From positions 1,240,001 to 1,304,000 of the forward strand of contig JABYQQ010000010.1 of assembly GCA_022605405.1 (NCBI GenBank): a DNA stretch of 64,000 bases, written 5' to 3'. The notes under the pieces were generated by a model, which saw only the letters and a list, made by a program, of their open reading frames with translations, was not told the origin of the DNA and did not search any database. This document shows, piece by piece, positions 12,117 through 22,047 of this stretch. Origin of the DNA: Earliella scabrosa (taxonomy: Eukaryota > Basidiomycota > Agaricomycetes > Polyporales > Polyporaceae). The translations under genes and the position numbers were made by a program. The stretch's first letter is position 1, and each line of letters starts with the position of its first letter.

Positions 12117-12774
12117 TCATGACTCCAGTCGTCGTCGTTCTGTGTGCAGGACGCGGCGATGCAACCTATAAAACCTGTCAAGCTGAGTGGCTGTTGTTCT
12201 CTTCACATCTCCGTTCACGCACTAAGACGGCACATCCCACGTGAAGACTAGGCACATGACCTTTGCTACAAGCGCGCAGACCCTAGTCGTGAAGGCACAC
12301 GTCCAAAAAAGGACACTGAGGAGATGGACCTCTCAACATGCAGATCTAGCACACTTAATTTGAATCTTATCCGAATCCGACCTTATGGCCTCTATGTGTC
12401 TCAGAAAATCTATATTGAACCCCTCTCCATGCCTCTTTCCGCTGCAGCCCACGATCACAGACCCTGTCCTCCTACATAGGAACGAACTACCATCGTCTTC
12501 ATCGATAGCTCTGCCTCATCCACCTGCCAAACCCAACCGCCGTCGTCCTCGTCGACAGTTCCGATCCATCTCCCAAACCCCCGTCTGCCCCTTGGGCCAT
12601 CTTCGCGAAACTTCACCATCGTCCCGTTCCATTCCAAGTGCTGTCATGCAACCCTTCGCGGCTGCGTTGGAATTTCCTCAAACTCAAACCGGGCCCGTGC
12701 TGTACGTCTTGTCCATTCGACGACAATCAACGCTCCGCATCCTAACTTAGGATCACTACAGATCTGATCCGACC
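12117..12774. other. Intergenic region, probably with an upstream exon of the next gene
   Basis: About 650 bases. The next gene's frame starts without an ATG just after a likely acceptor (ACTACAG, ending about 12760). One of its 5' exons therefore probably lies here, but I cannot pick it with confidence. An open frame at 12385-12750 is proline/arginine-rich and unrelated to anything I know. Confidence 0.3.
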
Positions 12775-13839
12775 TTGTCCACGACCATCGTCCGTCAAAT
12801 GGAATTCCCATCTCTTCTGCTTTGGAGGTCGACATGCAGAGCCAACTGTGCCGACGTCACCCGAGACCATCGTCGCACACTACGGTCCATGCTTCGTCAA
12901 TACATACCCTGCGTGAGGGAGTTCCTCCGCATCCTAACAGAGTGCCGCGCTCTCATAGGCGGAGTATTTGCTTTGGGTTTCTTGCTCAGAGACCCAGAGA
13001 TCGACCCCGGCTTCATGGATATCTACGTCAACGACCTATGGTTCCAAGTCCTCGTCGAGTACCTCGTGTACTCCCCCATTCTCTCCCCGACCCTCACATT
13101 CAAAGGCGTCACGATATCCGGCGCTTCACTACGGGAGCGACGCGACATTCGGCGTACTGCCTCCTTCTCTAACCCGCACGGACTATCCATCAATGTTCAC
13201 GAGTCCAGTACCGTGAGCGCATGCTCCCCAATCAGCCGGGCCTACACCAGCGCTCTCATGAATTACATCACCGACCATTCCTTCGCATGCGCATACCCTC
13301 GGCTCACGTTCGCACGTAAAGGCTTAGTATCCGACCTCAACCTCGACATCGTCACCGACGAGGAGTTCTGCGCGTTGGCCTCCTTGTTGAGATCCGGTTG
13401 GGTCTTTGCCTCCGATCTATCTCAATGGCCCAACCTCCGTCTGGGTAACCCATCTCCTACCCTCCCCGGGACATACCCGTGTGCGAGGAGCGTGTTCGCG
13501 TGTCCTGATCAAGGGCGCTATTTCGGTGACCTTGGGTCCCTGGTGGCGTTCATTGACCCCATGGCCGACGACTACCGCGCAGCCTTTCGCCGCGGACTGC
13601 CGCCCTACGGCCACATGGTGGCATGGAGAATGTGGGGTAGCTCCATGTGTATGGACGGGTGCGCCGTGAACGACACTGTCTTACCACCAGGCATCGTCTC
13701 AATCCCCATGATGCTCGTCGACGACCCCCTCTTTCGCTCGTCTGGCGCACCCCGTCGTGATCCAAGTCACCCCCCTCGGACCCTGCTTACGACCATGCCT
13801 GGTCCTATCCGCGTTCGAGGCAGGGCTCAGTCCGTGTAG
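12775..13839 (+). CDS. F-box-like/nucleotidyltransferase-fold family protein (paralog B)
   Basis: A frame of about 350 codons ending ...VRGRAQSV. The N-terminus has an F-box-like helix (FPSLLLWRSTCRAN). A core follows (RALIGGVFALGFLL, then PGFMDIYVNDLWF) that aligns with the better preserved paralog at 15.4 kb, where the same place reads ISGSAALRFFL and PHDLDVYVPD. In that family GS plus DxD is the nucleotidyltransferase-fold signature. Here GS is replaced by GG and the first Asp of DxD by Phe-Met, so transferase activity is doubtful. The first in-frame ATG is at 12799, but the frame is conserved upstream of it, so an unrecognised 5' exon joined near 12760 is likely. Function unknown; such genes are expanded in Agaricomycetes. 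Confidence 0.6.
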   Translation: MSTTIVRQMEFPSLLLWRSTCRANCADVTRDHRRTLRSMLRQYIPCVREFLRILTECRALIGGVFALGFLLRDPEIDPGFMDIYVNDLWFQVLVEYLVYSPILSPTLTFKGVTISGASLRERRDIRRTASFSNPHGLSINVHESSTVSACSPISRAYTSALMNYITDHSFACAYPRLTFARKGLVSDLNLDIVTDEEFCALASLLRSGWVFASDLSQWPNLRLGNPSPTLPGTYPCARSVFACPDQGRYFGDLGSLVAFIDPMADDYRAAFRRGLPPYGHMVAWRMWGSSMCMDGCAVNDTVLPPGIVSIPMMLVDDPLFRSSGAPRRDPSHPPRTLLTTMPGPIRVRGRAQSV

Positions 13840-13926
13840 GTCTTTCCATCCGTCATATCAGCCTAGTGAGTACGTTCCGGCCCCGCTAGACTAGTTTCTG
13901 TGCTCTCTATATCGTCTTCAATGTCA

Positions 13927-15113
13927 TTATGAACCCTGTCTCCTCTGCCCGAAGACCCTGTCGGCGACATGCACGATCGAGTCGGTCATCTGAGCTACAA
14001 ACAGATACCCAACGTCTTTGCACACTTCCTCCCAAAACTCCATGACCTCCGCGGGGTGGAGCCCAGTGGCACTTTCGCACCGAAGCTGAACGAACACCGT
14101 CGGAGATCCTCTGCCTACGCTCTCCACCACAGTCTCAACCAACACCCGAACCTGACGATCTGTTGAGCGCTGTCGCCTGCACAACAGAAATGAGTCAACT
14201 CACTGGCCCGTACTGACTCGTGCTCTGCAGCATCGCGCACAACGCAACGTGGTCTGACGAATACATCGGGAATCGGTCTATTTCGCCTTCTACTGTGTGC
14301 CGAGTCGCGGACAGCATGTATGCCATGACGGCCTGCGAAAGTACATCAGGTCTCTCTTACAATGTTGATCACACAAACCACGTACTTCCTGTCCATCGAA
14401 AGGACCACACATGATGTCATTCGAGTCATCCGCGTAATCCAATCCAGACGAGAGCGTAGTGCTATGGAGCTCGGATGATTGACGTTCGCTGAGATCCGAC
14501 ATCGTGCGAGTGGCGAGACACAAACTGACCCGGACTACGGCCTCACCGTTATAAGTGTGCACCGGTCCGTAGCCACCAAATCACTCTGAACATGCCAGCT
14601 CTTCCAGTAGAGTTTCCCTGACATCACCAATCCAAGGCACCAATATGCTGGACGGGAGGATGCCTCGCATCCTCCTAGTCCATATCCCCGCAACTTCCGG
14701 ATGAAGAATCTTGTCACTAAAAGTTCATCATGTACACCGTATTAGAACATCAACAATTCGGGTTATACTTACCTCCATGCTCCTGATATGATGATGTATC
14801 CTTCACCCCTCTATACATCACTAACCTTGCTCGGAAACTCTGACGGAGCTGATCAGCAAGCATAGACCGAAAATAGCCTAATCCAGCAATACTCGTGTGA
14901 AACGCGAAAGTGTCGGCCCGACCCATCCACACGGCGTCTGCCTTGCGCCACTTGGCGACGTGGCCCTCTCCAATCCCTTGTCCCCTTCATCCTGTTCCCC
15001 AGCCCCACGAACTCTCTTCTCATTTCCACGTCGTTGCTTGTGGAGAAGCATCTACTCCGCATTACCTTGAACGGTAGCTTGTTGTTCAATGGCACCATCT
15101 GATCACCCGACAT
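13927..15113 (-). CDS. Uncharacterised multi-exon protein
   Basis: I do not recognise this gene. A minus-strand reading can be assembled from ATG 15113 (MSGDQMVPLNNKLPFKV) through several short exons. They include ADTFAFHTSIAGLGYF, YRGVKDTSSYQEHGG followed by GTAAGT, ILHPEVAGIWTRRMRG, ETLLEELACS, VHTYNGEAVVRVSLCL, MAYMLSATRHTVEGEIDRFP, and a final exon with VRVLVETVVESVGRG and MEFWEEVCKDVGYLFVAQ, ending at 13927. The junctions before the last exon fit GT-AG (donor about 14217, acceptor about 14178). No domain, signal peptide or membrane segment is evident. Exon boundaries between 14200 and 14900 are uncertain, and it may be a decayed gene. Confidence 0.4.
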
Positions 15114-15412
15114 ATCGCTCTTCTGTCCCAAGACGGACGACGTCCAACGGGTTTTACTTAAATGGCTTCATTCACGCTACCGGTACGTCTCCGTCCTCGC
15201 ACTACGCCTAGAACCACCGCCACAATGGACGCTTTCGTCGACTCTACTGCACATAGTGCCCTTTCCAGTTCCCCCATCGACTTCGCGGATCGTCGGTTCT
15301 CACCGGCAAACTGCTCAACAACGAATCAATACGACCTCCCTCTTCAGGGCCCCATCGAGTATGTTGCACCCGTCGGGCACGATCTGATCTCCTCTGACTA
15401 CGCCTTCCCTCA

Positions 15413-16355
15413 GAGTGAACGATGATATCATTGTCGCAATCATCCAGAACAGCGATGCCCTCGCGCTTTTCAACTGGCGACGCACTAGCAAGGCATATTA
15501 TACCGTGGTCGCAACAGTCCTCCGCGCACGGTATGAGGCGTGTGTTCGACCGTTCGTCGTCGACCTCGACCGGTTTGACCGCGTCCTGCGGACATGCGGA
15601 GCCGTCATCTCGGGCTCTGCGGCACTTCGGTTCTTCCTCCCTGACGAACCTTGGCTGCCTCATGATCTCGACGTCTATGTTCCCGACAGGCTCTTCGACA
15701 CATTCGTTACCGTCGTAGCCAATGACCCAGCCATTGGACTCACCCCTGTCCCCGCACCCCCCCAACCAGAACGAGTTTCTGGTACTCCTGGCATCCGCGG
15801 AATCAGGACCATCTGCCGGTTTCGAACCCGAAAGAACCAGAACGTAGACGTCATCCGCAGTTCTATGAACTCTCCCATTACGCCAATCAACGCGTTCTGG
15901 TCAACGTTGGTCATGAACTTCATCGCACCGGACGGTTGCGCTTGTGGGTTCCCCCCAGGAACTCTCCATCGGCAGGGCATCATACGAGGAGCGCTCAACA
16001 CGGTCAACGACTACGCAGCCGTCGACAAGTATGAAGCACGCGGGTTTGATCTCACCGGCGGTGAATGGTCGCTATCACTGGCAGACCCTTCCACGTGGGA
16101 CATCGACTATTTCGGAGATGTCGACGCACTCGTGATCTCCCTTCGCCTTCGCCTCGAAGACGAGCTGTTCCCTCTCCCGGTTGTGCACTCCAAGCGCGGG
16201 TGGCGCGTCAAGCACCCGTTCCCTCTGATGACAGTACGTAGACTTCGCGCAACTCGGTCCGATGGATCTTCGACTGACTACCTCTTTTGTAGAACAAATG
16301 GCGCGAGTTCCGTACTGCTGTCACTACCGCTTTCCCCGCTGTACCGGAGTGCTAG
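15413..16355 (+). CDS. F-box-like/nucleotidyltransferase-fold family protein (paralog C, best preserved)
   Basis: The frame opens after a likely acceptor (CCCTCAG, 15412) with VNDDIIVAIIQNSDALALF and an F-box-like helix NWRRTSKAYYTVV. It then shows the nucleotidyltransferase-fold signature GAVISGSAALRFFL ... PHDLDVYVPDRLF: GS, then a DLD pair that in active members binds metal. Conserved middle parts include NAFWSTLVMNFIAPDGCACG, which parallels SALMNYITDHSFACAY in paralog B. A 59-bp intron (16234-16292) joins PLMT to NKWREFRTAVTTAFP and a TAG at 16353-16355. Without that intron the frame would run to 16533 through unrelated sequence, so I prefer the spliced end. At least one 5' exon lies upstream, in 15160-15400. 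Substrate and role unknown. Confidence 0.65.
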
Positions 16356-16860
16356 TCTAGATATCCCGTACAAGCAACCTCATTCCTGGTATTTCCTCTT
16401 TTCGCTCTCCCAAACTTCCATCCGAACAAGAAAATTATATATGTTGCCAACTCGTAAAATTAACGTCTCCGTTCTCGTCAAATTTCCTAATTGGAATCGA
16501 ATAAGTCACCCCACTCGTCGGTTGCCGCTTTAAGCATATTCACTCAAGCCGCAGCCCTGAGAGGCATGACGATCTCGAGAACCCTGTGCACCCACGCGCT
16601 CTTCACGAGCGAACCTTGGTGCGTCCCAAGTGAATCCCCTCGTCCTGCCGCAGACAAGGGCCAGTTGTAGGTCGATACTCACCAGCTCCCTCTGACGCCC
16701 ATCAAGTTCGCCACTCTGACAGTTCAGCCCGACACAGGGATCCCTTCGGCCCGCTCCGCCTTCGGCTCGTGATGTTCAAATACAGCCAGAGCGTATAAGA
16801 TGCTCATCCAGCCCGCCCCCTCCGCTCCCCCAACTCACACTCATCACTCCTTCCATCGAC
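16356..16860. other. Intergenic region with promoter of GATA gene
   Basis: About 500 bases without a gene. A TATA-like GTATAAGA at 16793-16800 lies about 60 bases before the ATG at 16861, and the intervening sequence is C-rich with CTCCCCCAACTC-type leader. Confidence 0.4.
16794..16800 (+). promoter_or_regulatory. TATA-like box of the GATA-finger gene
   Basis: TATAAGA about 60 bases upstream of ATG 16861, followed by a CT-rich leader as is common in fungal promoters. Confidence 0.45.
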
Positions 16861-18667
16861 ATGTCTTTAAATCTCCTCCGATATAACCCGAAAGACTACT
16901 ACGTCGGCACAGCAGTCTACCCATCGGACAATGTCGGCGTTCCTTTCGGCGACGAACTCGACCCTCCATCGATCCCTCCTACGCCACCACCGTCTGTCTC
17001 CGAGGACTCAGGTCTTCATGTCTACTCTCCTCCCACCGACTACTTCACACCATTCTCCTCGTCCACCTTGCCTCCTCTGAGCACTGTGTTCCCGACTCCC
17101 ACGCTACCAGGCCCCCTCGTTCCCATCTCGTATGGGAGAAACACGCTCCCCAAGCCTCAGGTGATGTCCCCCGATGTCTCTGCGAGCATGCCCTATTCTG
17201 ACCTCGCACAGGACCACGATCTCGCTGAATCCCGCGCCACCGAACCCATCGTTCAAACCGCTGCGCAGTTTGACAACAAGAAAGAGCCCCACTATCGCGA
17301 CGACGACCGCGCCCTCATTTCGTGGACCCCCGACCTCGTCGATAAACCCATATCTCTGCGGTCTCTGGTGAGTCTCTCGCACGCTACTGTTGCACAGTCC
17401 CAATGTAGAATAACATGCCTCTCATATTATTAGCCCCCCGGATCTTCGAACCCGACGTACCCATCATTTCTCCCGTGGTCTTCTGGAAATCCCGACACCC
17501 AACAGGCCGTGCGCTGTTTCAGGGACACGACTGTGGCCGCGCGCTATTCCTCCGCGGGATCTCCGAGCGAGGTCAGCACTCAGCGTCACACGAGATCCGT
17601 CTCAACACCACCGTTCTACGCGCAGGGCTGTACCACCGGTGAACTAGTCCCCGTCACACCTGTGGACACAGCCTCCACCTACGTACGCTCATTATCCGAT
17701 CACAGTCATCCAGCTAACCGTCGTCCTCCGCCTCTCTGACAGCACCCCACGTCGCACTCCGACCCGTTGACTGGGAGTATCGAACACATCAGCAGTTCTT
17801 TCTATACGCACCCTACCAAACCCGAGACCATATCGGCAAGTCGGATACTGTCGACTGACTCGCACCTTCTACAATCAACTCCTCCTTACGCTGAGGAACG
17901 CGGGTCCTGGCCCTCTCCCTCCACCGCTAGCGCTATGCAAGCGCAGAACCGTGACTCCCATATGGTGAGTGCTTCTTGTCCGGTCCTTTGACCACCCTCA
18001 CAGGACATCCAACTCGACCTCCCGTCATGATCTGAATTCTGATGCCCTTCGTATGCTCAGTCATCATCCATCTCGCATTACTCAGCTCCACCACAGCCCA
18101 CGCGCCTTGGTCAGTCCCTGTCCCCCATCGATCGATATTAACACAGGTCTTAACACAGTTCCACGATCAGCTTTGCTCACACGAACACGCTCTCCCCTCA
18201 ACACTCATCTAGACTACTTTACTTCTTACGGTAGTCCATCACATGGTGACGTAGTCCATCTATCCATCTTCTCGTCGATCCTGACCCGGCTCCGATACAG
18301 TGACACCGCTGCACACGCCTCCGTTCCATATTCCGAGGGCACCCAGCTCAGTCGTACGTGCAAATAAAGTGGCAGTCCAACTACCCGGACTACATAGTAT
18401 ACTGAGTCATTCCCGACAGCGCCCCCGACTTGACGGATGCACGGCCTGCGGCACTACTACCAGTCCCGAGTGGAGAACCGTACGTCTCGTCCGCGTGTCC
18501 TCTATCGTGTCCCTGACATCTATCGGTGCATCAAGGGGCCACTTGGACGACGCTCCCTCTGCAATGCATGCGGCCTTAAATGGCGGCGCACCCTCGCGAG
18601 GGACGGAAAGAAATTTATGCGGTGGATCAGGTTTGTCCACCCCTATCGCTTTCGCGCGCATACCTAA
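16861..18667 (+). CDS. GATA-type zinc-finger transcription factor, multi-exon
   Basis: It starts MSLNLLRYNPKDYYVG at 16861. A long Pro/Ser/Thr-rich, low-complexity region follows, spread over exons up to about 18420. Its introns include one starting near 17368 (GTGAGTCTCTCG) and others around 17680-17740 and 17965-18005. The C-terminal exons carry one GATA finger: CTACGTTTSPEWRT, then a 57-bp intron, then GPLGRRSLCNACGLKWRR. This gives Cys-X2-Cys-X18-Cys-X2-Cys, the class with an 18-residue loop found in many fungal GATA factors. A basic tail (RRTLARDGKKF) follows, as expected for DNA contact at GATA sites. Middle exon borders are approximate. It is probably a DNA-binding regulator; the targets cannot be told from sequence. 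Confidence 0.7.
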
Positions 18668-19105
18668 CTAAGCCCCCGTCTCAGTTATAAATACCGCGAC
18701 GATAGCCAAACGGGCCGCGAACTACGGGAGACAGCTTAGCAGACTACTAGCAACAGCGACAGACCTCACCCAGATAACGAACAACACTGCATGACTCCCG
18801 CCCACTCCCGCGCTCGCTCGCTTAGTACCCTGTCCTGTACTGTTTACTGAAGTCCAATACTGTATGTACAACGCCGTATCCGATGCATTGCAATGTCCCA
18901 ATGCCAAGTCTACGTCAATCACGGCTCCTTCCAGTCCTCAGGCCCTACTCAACGTACCTAACTATTGAGTCGAGACCTACTGGATTGGATCGTCTAGTCT
19001 CTCGCATGCCCAGCCCTGGTTCCAGCAACCACGTATATCATTTCCCCCGTCAACTCCACATGAATACATGACACCTCGACGCCTCCCTATCACATACCAC
19101 ATCCC
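18668..19105. other. Intergenic region, nothing recognised
   Basis: About 440 bases between convergent genes, presumably holding both 3' UTRs. Confidence 0.3.
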
Positions 19106-20706
19106 CTAGTACTTGGCCCGGAGCCCGCGGCGTTTCTTGACCGGCAGCCCTTCGTCATCACACTCCTCCCGCCCCATTGTTGTCTTCAACCGCACCACGG
19201 CAGTTCCCAACACCTTCCTACGACCGTTCGTGGCGCCGACCGATTGCCCCTCGGAACTATCCTCGAGTGAGGACACCGTAGACACCGTGGACCCGTCCTC
19301 GTCGACCGACGAATGACTGCTTGCTTTGAGATCGACGAACTTCTCGCTGAGCCATTCCGGCGATGACGACGATTCGTCAACGTCCATGTCAGAAGGTCCC
19401 ACGGACGATCTGGCACCGACATCAGCAATCACAACATCCGTATCGTCCCGGCGCTCCGCCCCAGTCACCCCAATATCATCACCACTGCCTCGCTCCCTCC
19501 CGGCGAGCGCCTGCGCTTCAGCTTCGACTCCGGCCTCCACACCACCATTTGTCGACACATGTTCCCCATCACCCACACCCGTCTCCGCGGTAAATCCGAC
19601 CGTCCCATCTTCCTCGTGTATAACTGCGTCCTCTGTACAACGCACGCCTATGAGTCTCTAGGACGCGTCAATCAGCAACACGCCACTCACCATCGATAAT
19701 CTCGCCGTCCGCCAACGCGGGCCCCTCCACGACATCGACTGGTATGTAGACCGATTCATCCTCTACAGGACGGGGCCTTCCTTCACATACCCTCACGACG
19801 TCACTGACGTGGTACTGAGGATACCAGTCTCGATCCCCTTCCACGAAGACGAGCTTGAATCGCACCGCCACCGCGTCCCCCTCTCGAAGAACACTAGGTC
19901 GGGCTTGCGAAATGTCACATAGACGTCCGTTCTCGATCGCGCGGACGGCGGGACGAGCGGGATTGGCCTTGTACCGACGGGACTTCTTTTCCGCCATTAT
20001 GACCCAAGGGTGAAGGTAGTCCGGCGCCTTGGGCTTCCGTTCTCCCTCCTTCCTCCGAATGAACATAGGGACGTTCATCCAAAAGACTGAGTTGCTGTAC
20101 TCCATATTTCCAGACTGCCAGGCCCGCCGAGGCTTCTCTTTCACATTAAATCCAGGTAGTCTGCCCATGTACTCCTCGACGCTCTGGAACGACATGAGCA
20201 GCAGTACATTCAAGATTGAACATCCGAGTTACTCACGGATTGAAGTAAATAGAAGTCCATGTCGTTCAACGTATTGAACGCGTAAGAGTACGCACACTTC
20301 CAGTTGGCGTATCTTTCGCTGCATGCGAAGTAAGCTTCCGGATTACTGTATTTCTTCGAACTGCCTTACTCACACTCTGTTCTCCTCCAGGCTCACGGGG
20401 ATCTCATTATCTCCCATGACAAGGTTCCCGCTCAGATAATCGTCAGCGTCCGCGAATATGCCCGCAAAACACAGCACCGCGGGCGTGTTCGTCCCCGACT
20501 GGCATAACTACCGCGGTTGCGTTAGACTTTGCACAACACACCAGGACAAGTACCCCTACCACCCATTCTGTCGCGCTGGTGCGCTTAGCCTCCATCATAG
20601 GCATCCTTGACGAAAGCGAGTGCACGGCAACCGCGTAAGGCAAGTCGCTGTTTCGGAACGACTGCATCTTCCAGCGGTTCACGGCATCCTCTGCAGGAGT
20701 AGGCAT
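19106..20706 (-). CDS. Uncharacterised protein with acidic Ser-rich tail
   Basis: I do not recognise the family. The ATG at 20706 (MPTPAEDAVNRWKMQSFRN) is chosen because a TATA box lies 75-85 bases upstream at 20782-20790; the earlier ATG at 20775 is too close to it. Exons read NTPAVLCFAGIFADADDYL, ERYANWKCAYSYAFNTLND, and a globular part (EEYMGRLPGFNVKEKPRR, VFWMNVPMFIRRKEGER, AVRFKLVFVEGDRDWYPQY). After a 67-bp intron (19690-19624) comes a tail with VIHEEDGTVGF. The tail is acidic and Ser/Thr-rich (DMDVDESSSSPEWLS, SSLEDSSEG) and ends in a basic VKKRRGLRAKY. The acidic plus basic ends suggest a nuclear protein. An extra short intron near 20520-20570 is needed to keep frame. Confidence 0.5.
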
Positions 20707-20781
20707 TGCAAGAAGAAAGTTCGCGCAAGACTGAAAAGAACTGATGAATGGTATCCGCAATTGCAGCACACTCACTCTCTG

Positions 20782-20790
20782 TTATATAAA
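20782..20790 (-). promoter_or_regulatory. TATA box of the 19.1-20.7 kb gene
   Basis: Minus-strand TTTATATAAC, 75-85 bases before ATG 20706. It decides the choice of start. Confidence 0.5.
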
Positions 20791-22047
20791 CTCAGACTCC
20801 GCCCTGCATACTTCACGACCTTCACTCGCTCCTGAGTGATCCACACTTGAAGACAACACCTTCACTCACGTCTTTCCGTAATATCACTTTTGTCCACAAG
20901 TTACTCGCACCACACCTCTCTCACTCGCAAAGATCATTCACCACCACCACCACGCATAGGCTCGTAACCACTTCCCTCTTCGACTGTGCACCTGGTGATA
21001 CACTCAGGACAATCACACCGAACCTATCCTTTCTCTGCGTTGACACACTTCATGCGCACCAACCTTCACCCATCCACTCGGCACCAACTCATACTCCTCC
21101 TACGATTGCCACAGAACCGGCAATCTTCCCGTCGCGCCGCACTACTTTCGTTTCAGTCCTCCTCACTCTTCACTCGGTGCACCGCCCCTAGTTCTTCTTT
21201 ACCCGGTTTGCGGCTATTCTCCCAGCACATTGCTTCAACGTTCCACTTGCCCGTGATAACTCACCACTTATTTCCCAACACCGGAATCATCCATTCACAT
21301 ACCAGTTTCCATAAATGACAACACGCCCATCAATCACATCGGCTACGCTTTTGTATGTAAGACTGCTCCCGCACACCTTCCACTGTCACCTTTCCTCATT
21401 TGCCACCCGACCCTCGATCCATCAACCTATTCCCTTTTCCTCCAGAGCACAGAGCGGCGCAGCAATTCGGACCATTCTCCCCGAATGGAGTTGGCCGGAT
21501 CCAGGCCTATCGGGAATGTAATACTAATATTTCTCGTGTATCTTCACATTTCCAAGAATCGACCTCTTTCCTCTACCGTCCGCACTGCCACCCAGCCCAA
21601 GGGTCCGCGCCATCGTCCAAGAACCCTCTCTGGCTCTCGGTAATGCCGGAATAGCGCATGTACGTTCACACTGCGACTCCTATCCTATATTCTCGCAGAC
21701 AAGACCGGCGACTAACGTCTTCTGACCAATCCGCGCACGCCTCCCCGTTGTTTGTTTCCCAACGAGGTTATTCATCTTATCTGTTCCAAGATCGACTTCT
21801 AGAGCGTACCATGTCATAATGTGATGTCGTCGTCCACATCTCCCGAACAAGGCATGCCGCTGTTCCCATCTCCTCTTGCGTGGCGCCCGCTGCTCCATGT
21901 ACCAACACAGGAGACCCCATACGACTCGCCTCAAATCCAGTGCCGAACTCAGTCTCGCGCTCATCCCGCTTAAATACTCACGGCTCATCCGAGCTGCCAC
22001 GAACCAACCAACCACATTCCCATCGACGAACAAGACCCTCATCCGCC
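20791..22047. other. Long intergenic region upstream of R1
   Basis: About 1.25 kb, strongly C/T-rich on the plus strand, with several short open frames but no domain. A frame near 21400-21654 (containing FPPEHRAAQQFGPFSPNGVG) looks more protein-like than the rest but cannot be tied to a start or to splice sites. It presumably includes the R1 promoter. Confidence 0.3.

Noticed and set aside
16356..16533. Extension of nucleotidyltransferase-fold copy C to the stop near 16533
   Set aside because: Removing the GT-AG intron at 16234-16292 gives a more natural end (NKWREFRTAVTTAFP) at 16355; the unspliced tail is unlike any protein.
20704..20775. ATG 20775 as the start of the unknown gene at 19.1-20.7 kb
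   Set aside because: It lies within about 10 bases of the TATA box, so it would not be in the mRNA; ATG 20706 is better placed.
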